A DNA stretch of 64,000 nucleotides from Labrys miyagiensis. GTDB lineage: Bacteria; Pseudomonadota; Alphaproteobacteria; Rhizobiales; Labraceae. Each line of letters opens with the position of its first letter. Within the stretch, counting starts at the first letter, position 1. This document shows, piece by piece, positions 59,944 to 64,000 of this stretch. The stretch is from contig NZ_BSPC01000005.1 in assembly GCF_030160835.1 (NCBI RefSeq), positions 620,001 through 684,000 on the forward strand, given 5' to 3'. The notes under the pieces are model-generated. The model was given only the letters and a program-made list of their open reading frames with translations. It was not told the origin of the DNA and did no database searches. The position numbers were made by a program, and so were the translations under genes.

Positions 59944-62052
59944 ATGCGGCTGCTGTTCGCGACTGTTTCCCTTGCCGTGTTGCTGTCCACGCAGGCGGCC
60001 CGCGCCTGTGGCGATGATCGTGAGATCGGACACTGGGTGCTCGACCAGAAGGCATATTCTTCAAGCTATGCGCTTCCCTTTCTCAGCCCGGGCAATGACA
60101 GCCGCATCAATTTGCAATTGCTGATGCGGGATGTTGGTTCCGCGGGCGCTCCGACTGCGGACCAGGCGAAGGGCCAGCCCGGTGATACCGGGCTCGACGC
60201 CTCGATGCTGTTCGCGAACTTCAACATCGACAACGTTCTGACCAGTGACGGCTTGGGAGCCGACAACCCATCCGGCGCCGGCATCCCCCCATCGGTGTTC
60301 TCGACCGAGGAGGGGACCCGCTGCGTCTCCTCTGCAAGCGGCCAGCAAGCCTTTGTCGCGGCGCTTCAGGCCGAGCAAGGCTTGTCCGCGAACGAGCGCA
60401 CGCTTCTCAGCGATGCCCGTGGCCGCATGAACCCCGACTGTTCTGCGACGGCGTCCGTCGCCTGGCAGGATCCGCTGGCCGGCGTAGCGCAGCCCTCGGC
60501 GGCGGCGCAGGATTTCGCCGCCTATCTCAAGGGTGCCTCGGCCTTCTATGAGGGCAAGTTCGACGAGGCTCTCGCCAGCTTCACCAAGCTTGCCGGGACA
60601 CAGAACGTTTGGCTGCGCGAGAGCGCGTCCTACATGATCGGCCGCACTTTGCTCAACAAGGCCGAGGTCGGAGCCTTCGATTCGCTCGACGGCGTTCCGC
60701 AGCCGAAGGTGACGGACAAGGAGGCGCTGGCCGGCTCGCAGAATGCATTCAAGGCCTACCTCGCTGCCTATCCCACCGGGCGATACGCGACCTCCGCGCG
60801 CGGCCTGATGCGCCGACTGGACTGGCTGGCGGGCGACAAGGACGGGCTCTCGTCTGAATATGGCTGGCAGATCGCCAATACCGGCAAGGATCTCGCCAAT
60901 CTGCTTCCCGGCGATCTCTCCCAGGAAATCGATGCCAAATATTTCGCCGGGACCCAGGACGCCGGGCATGATGCGAATTTGCTGGCGGTTGCCGATCTCA
61001 TGAAGCTTCGGCAAGGCGATTCCGCCCAAGGCAAATTGTCGGCAGCGGACCTCGATGCCCAGGCGTCGGATTTCGCCGGACACGAGGCGCTGTTCGCCTT
61101 CCTGAAGGCCGCCCGCCTCTATTACGCGGCTGGCGATGCGGCGGCGGCGCTGCAATTGCTGGGTGACGCCAGGAACGACCCGCCGGCGCCACCCTATGTC
61201 GCTTTCAGCCGGTCGATGCTGCGCGGCCAGGCGCTGATGGCACTCGGCCAGTATGAGAAGGCGGCGGATTACTGGACGGCGTTGCTGCCACAGGCGTCCG
61301 GACGCTGGCAGAAGGAAAGCGTCGAACTGGGCCTCGCCCTGAGCTGGGAGAAGGCGGGCACGCTCAACAAGGTCTTCCTGCCGGGCACGCGCATCGCTGA
61401 TCCCGGCATCAGGGCGACTGTGCTGCGCCGCTCGGCCGGGCCGATCCTGCTGCGCCAGGCGGTGGCGGACCCGCAATCGACGCCCCAGGAAAGGGCGCTT
61501 GCACGTTTCGTTCTGCTCTTCAAGGAGGCCACACGCGGGCACTACACCGGCTTTCTCGAGGATTTCAACGCCGCGACGCTGACAGGCGACGACGGGACTG
61601 CGCCAGCCGGCACGAAATCCGCCATCTTCAAATGGGCTGGAACGAGCCAGCCCTATTCATGTCCGGCTCTGAAGGCGGTTATGGCTGAACTGGCCGCCAA
61701 TCCGCGCTCGGCGCATGGCTTGCTGTGCCTCGGCGACTTCGTGCGCACCTCCGATCTCGACGACGTCGAAAGCTTCGAGGTGCAGTCTGGGGAATTGGGC
61801 AGCAAGCCGATCTTTCCCGGCGCGCCGTTCTCGCGCGGCGAAGTCTACAGGAAGCTGATCGCCGACGCCTCGACCCCGGACAATGAGCGTGCCTATGCGC
61901 TCTATCGCGCCATCAATTGCTATGGTCCCAGCGGCAATAATCGCTGCGGCGGCCAGGATGTCGGCAAGCCGGTGCGTAAGGCCTGGTTCAACACCTTGAA
62001 AACGAAATATGGCGCTACGTCCTGGGCGCGGAGCCAGAGCCTCTATTGGTGA
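59944..62052 (+). CDS. Exported TPR-like protein of unknown function
   Basis: A 702-residue protein with a signal peptide (RLLFATVSLAVLLSTQAARA, mature form near residue 21, starting Cys-Gly-Asp-Asp). Several helical pairs read like tetratricopeptide repeats: AFYEGKFDEALASFTKLAG, FKAYLAAYPTGRYATSARGLMRR, RLYYAAGDAAAALQLLGDA and GQALMALGQYEKAADYW. The C-terminal part has paired cysteines. The family is not recognised. It overlaps a DUF3142 gene by four bases, so the two probably work together in the periplasm. Confidence 0.75.
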   Translation: MRLLFATVSLAVLLSTQAARACGDDREIGHWVLDQKAYSSSYALPFLSPGNDSRINLQLLMRDVGSAGAPTADQAKGQPGDTGLDASMLFANFNIDNVLTSDGLGADNPSGAGIPPSVFSTEEGTRCVSSASGQQAFVAALQAEQGLSANERTLLSDARGRMNPDCSATASVAWQDPLAGVAQPSAAAQDFAAYLKGASAFYEGKFDEALASFTKLAGTQNVWLRESASYMIGRTLLNKAEVGAFDSLDGVPQPKVTDKEALAGSQNAFKAYLAAYPTGRYATSARGLMRRLDWLAGDKDGLSSEYGWQIANTGKDLANLLPGDLSQEIDAKYFAGTQDAGHDANLLAVADLMKLRQGDSAQGKLSAADLDAQASDFAGHEALFAFLKAARLYYAAGDAAAALQLLGDARNDPPAPPYVAFSRSMLRGQALMALGQYEKAADYWTALLPQASGRWQKESVELGLALSWEKAGTLNKVFLPGTRIADPGIRATVLRRSAGPILLRQAVADPQSTPQERALARFVLLFKEATRGHYTGFLEDFNAATLTGDDGTAPAGTKSAIFKWAGTSQPYSCPALKAVMAELAANPRSAHGLLCLGDFVRTSDLDDVESFEVQSGELGSKPIFPGAPFSRGEVYRKLIADASTPDNERAYALYRAINCYGPSGNNRCGGQDVGKPVRKAWFNTLKTKYGATSWARSQSLYW

Positions 62053-62768
62053 GGCTGACCCGCCTTCCGGCCGTATTGCTTCTGTCGGTGCTCATGACGC
62101 AGGTCGCAGTCGGCGAACCCGTCGTGAAGGCCAGCGACTATGATGCCTATTGGCTCTGGGCTGGCGTGAAGGCGCGCCCGATCGTGCAGCAGGCCAAGAC
62201 CGTCTACCTGCTGCAGGGCGAGATCGGCCCGGACCCTTCCGGCGCTGTCCGTCTCAAGGCGCAGGGCGGTTCGGTGCCCGGTCCCCACGTGCCGGCGCTC
62301 TGGCTCGCCTATCGCGTGCGCAGTCTCGATTGGACGCCGGAGATCACGGCGGCGATCGCGAGGAAATACGCGGCCTGGCGCACCCAGCCCGGCAGCGTTC
62401 CCGGCATCCAGGTGGATTTCGACGCCTCGACGCGAAATCTCCGGAACTATGCGGGTTTTCTCAAGGACTTGCGGCGCTCGCTCCCGCCCGATTGCCGGCT
62501 CAGCGTCACTGGCCTGATGGACTGGGCCTCGCAGGCGGCACCGGAAGATCTCGACGCCTTGTCGGGCACCATCGACGAAATCATCTTCCAGACCTATCGC
62601 GGCCGGCAGACGGTCCCTGATATCGATGCCTATCTGGCAAGGCTGGGCCGCCTGCGCATTCCCTATCGCCTGGGGTTGTCCGAAGGCGCGGCATGGTCGC
62701 CGCCCGCCGGTCTCGCGTCCGATCCGCATTTCCGGGGCTACGTGATTTTCCTGCAGAACCCGCCCTGA
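62049..62768 (+). CDS. DUF3142 family exported protein
   Basis: A 239-residue protein with a signal peptide and the DUF3142 pattern: YDAYWLWAGVK, VYLLQGEI, VPGIQVDFDAST, LSVTGLMDW and EIIFQTYRGRQ. The strand pattern with acidic residues (QVDFD) recalls a TIM-barrel glycoside hydrolase, but no function is established. GTG at 62049 overlaps the previous stop (GTGA). It follows the TPR-like gene in an operon. Confidence 0.83.
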   Translation: MRLTRLPAVLLLSVLMTQVAVGEPVVKASDYDAYWLWAGVKARPIVQQAKTVYLLQGEIGPDPSGAVRLKAQGGSVPGPHVPALWLAYRVRSLDWTPEITAAIARKYAAWRTQPGSVPGIQVDFDASTRNLRNYAGFLKDLRRSLPPDCRLSVTGLMDWASQAAPEDLDALSGTIDEIIFQTYRGRQTVPDIDAYLARLGRLRIPYRLGLSEGAAWSPPAGLASDPHFRGYVIFLQNPP

Positions 62769-62805
62769 CATACTTCCGATACTGGCCCTGGCTTACGTTC
62801 CCAGG

Positions 62806-64000
62806 TCAGAACGCCATCGCCAGCCGCATGCCGTCATACACCGCCGCATGGATGTTCCTCGATGCCACCGCGTCGCCGATGCGGAAGAGCTGGAAGGTCC
62901 CCGCCTCGTTCACCGCCAGCGTCTGCGGCTTGCCGGCCGTGAATGCCTCGTAGTCCACCGCGCCGAGATTGGAGGAGTGCGGCTTGAGCGCGAAATAGAG
63001 CTCGTCCAGGGGCAGGGTGCCGTGCTCCACCACCACCTGGTCGGCCCGCTTTTCCACCACGCGCTTGCCGTAGTCGTCGAAGAAGCGGGCGACCAGGCTG
63101 TTGCCCTCGCGCGCCACGCTTTCGAGGCGAAGGTTCAGGGTGGTCTGCACGCCGGCCTTGGAGAAGGCGCGGAAATAGGCCGGGAAATTGGTGCCGCCGA
63201 CATCCGGGGCGAGGCTGCGCTCCGGCGTCACCAGCTCAAGTTTTGCGCCGCCCTCGGCGATGAACTCGGCCGTGGTCATGCCGGGATGGGCGCCGTTGTC
63301 GTCATAGAGCAGCACGTTCGCCGCTGGCCTGGAGGCGCCGGAGAGGATGTCCCAGCTGGTGGTGACGAGATTCTCGCCGGCGTCGAGGAAGGAGGTGTTG
63401 GGCAGGCCGCCCGTCGCCACCACCACGATGTCGGGGGTCTCGGCCAGCACGGTGTCTTCCTCGGCATAGGTGTTGAAATGCAGCCTCACGCCCAGCCGCT
63501 CGCATTCGGCTACACGCCAGTCGATGATGCCCATGATCTCGCGTCGGCGCTTGAGGGCGGCGGTGAGGCGGATCTGGCCGCCGGCTTCGTCCGCCGCCTC
63601 GAACACCGTGACGCGATGGCCGCGTACGGCCGCCACCCGCGCCGCCTCCAGCCCGCCGGGGCCGGCCCCGACCACCACGACATGCTTGGAGACAGCGGCC
63701 TTGTCGGTGATTTCATGCGGGATCGAGCCCTCGCGCCCGGTGGCGGCATTGTGGATGCACAAAGCCTCGCCGCCATAGATGGAATCGATGCAATAGCCCA
63801 TGCCGACGCAGGGCCGGATCTCGTGCTCGCGCCCCTCGGCGATCTTGCGGGCGATATGCGGGTCGGCCATGTGGGCGCGCGTCATGCCCACGAGGTCGAG
63901 CTTGCCGGAAGCCACGGCGTGGCGGGCGGTGGCGACATCCTGGATGCGGGCGGCGTGGAAGGTGGGGATGGCGGTGGCCTGCTTCACCTCGCCCGCGAAG
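62806..64000 (-). CDS. NADH:flavin oxidoreductase, trimethylamine-dehydrogenase-like (5' part outside window)
   Basis: About 398 C-terminal residues are visible; the N-terminal flavin barrel lies beyond the window edge. It contains the end of the barrel (GMTRAHMADPHIARKI), a cysteine cluster at 63757-63810, the ADP-binding loop VVVGAGPGGLEAARVAA and the two nucleotide-binding subdomains. Members include trimethylamine and dimethylamine dehydrogenases, dienoyl-CoA reductase and N-methylproline demethylases. One of the four expected Fe-S cysteines is Met. A demethylase role is suggested by the MttB and dimethylglycine dehydrogenase genes nearby. Confidence 0.85.
   Translation of the reverse strand, partial: FAGEVKQATAIPTFHAARIQDVATARHAVASGKLDLVGMTRAHMADPHIARKIAEGREHEIRPCVGMGYCIDSIYGGEALCIHNAATGREGSIPHEITDKAAVSKHVVVVGAGPGGLEAARVAAVRGHRVTVFEAADEAGGQIRLTAALKRRREIMGIIDWRVAECERLGVRLHFNTYAEEDTVLAETPDIVVVATGGLPNTSFLDAGENLVTTSWDILSGASRPAANVLLYDDNGAHPGMTTAEFIAEGGAKLELVTPERSLAPDVGGTNFPAYFRAFSKAGVQTTLNLRLESVAREGNSLVARFFDDYGKRVVEKRADQVVVEHGTLPLDELYFALKPHSSNLGAVDYEAFTAGKPQTLAVNEAGTFQLFRIGDAVASRNIHAAVYDGMRLAMAF

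Noticed and set aside
1-64000. CRISPR arrays, tRNA or rRNA genes, transposases, prophage genes
   Set aside because: I looked for regularly spaced repeats, cloverleaf-like intergenic segments and recombinase motifs and saw none. The many short repeats are dispersed palindromes, not arrays. A tRNA-scanning program could still find something missed by eye.

Overview
The window looks like chromosomal DNA of a GC-rich alphaproteobacterium, most likely a member of the Hyphomicrobiales (Rhizobiales). Four things suggest this: the gene order secA / peptidyl-prolyl isomerase / argJ / mutT; a 1606-residue NAD-type glutamate dehydrogenase; a three-subunit pntAA-pntAB-pntB transhydrogenase next to a small aa3-oxidase subunit IV gene; and an IalB-family protein plus DUF1178, Nit, grxC and comF neighbours. 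This assignment rests on gene content read by eye, not on a database search. About 50 protein genes are supported. I see no rRNA, tRNA, CRISPR array, transposase or phage gene.

Layout. 0-1.6 kb: the end of a YcaO-TfuA peptide-backbone-modifying pair. 1.8-8.1 kb: secA facing ppi-argJ-mutT. 8.1-8.8 kb: a ParD/ParE-type toxin-antitoxin pair. 8.8-21 kb: housekeeping genes (methyltransferase, rRNA/tRNA 2'-O-methyltransferase, Gfa, NAD-GDH, UbiG, a secreted S10 carboxypeptidase, an orphan LacI regulator, a TerC-family membrane protein). 21-25 kb: DUF1178, Nit, grxC, DUF1963 and comF on one strand. 25-28 kb: a Crp-family regulator overlapping a CHASE2 adenylate cyclase. 28-32 kb: IalB, HtpX, L,D-transpeptidase, LeuD. 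32-34 kb: a first MttB-family methyltransferase. 34.0-34.6 kb: a second toxin-antitoxin pair. 34.8-40 kb: oxidase subunit IV, pntAA-AB-B, a GST and glucokinase. 40-45 kb: transporters, a LysR regulator and membrane proteins. 45.6-48.4 kb: a single 939-residue protein that joins an S10 serine carboxypeptidase to an S53 sedolisin. 48.5-57 kb: a catabolic region (enolase-superfamily enzyme, aldehyde dehydrogenase, Fe-alcohol dehydrogenase, second MttB homologue, FAD/GcvT dimethylglycine-dehydrogenase-like enzyme). 57.1-58 kb: an Xre/RES toxin-antitoxin pair. 58-64 kb: a membrane protein, an MGDG-type glycosyltransferase, a secreted TPR-like protein with a DUF3142 partner, and the C-terminal part of a trimethylamine-dehydrogenase-like flavoprotein.

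Functionally, two MttB homologues, the covalent-flavin/GcvT oxidase and the terminal flavoprotein point to N-methyl compound (betaine, methylamine) breakdown. The Gfa homologue and the aldehyde and alcohol dehydrogenases could handle formaldehyde and aldehyde products. No corrinoid protein gene is seen beside either MttB.

The intergenic DNA is unusually structured. At least five families of palindromic elements recur. Several are long, nearly perfect inverted repeats that enclose a bidirectional terminator between convergent genes or sit between consecutive cistrons. The strongest candidates for something undescribed are the S10-S53 fusion peptidase with its AT-rich leader, the nested inverted-repeat elements, a leader with mutually exclusive hairpins upstream of the TerC gene, and the MttB cluster without a corrinoid protein.
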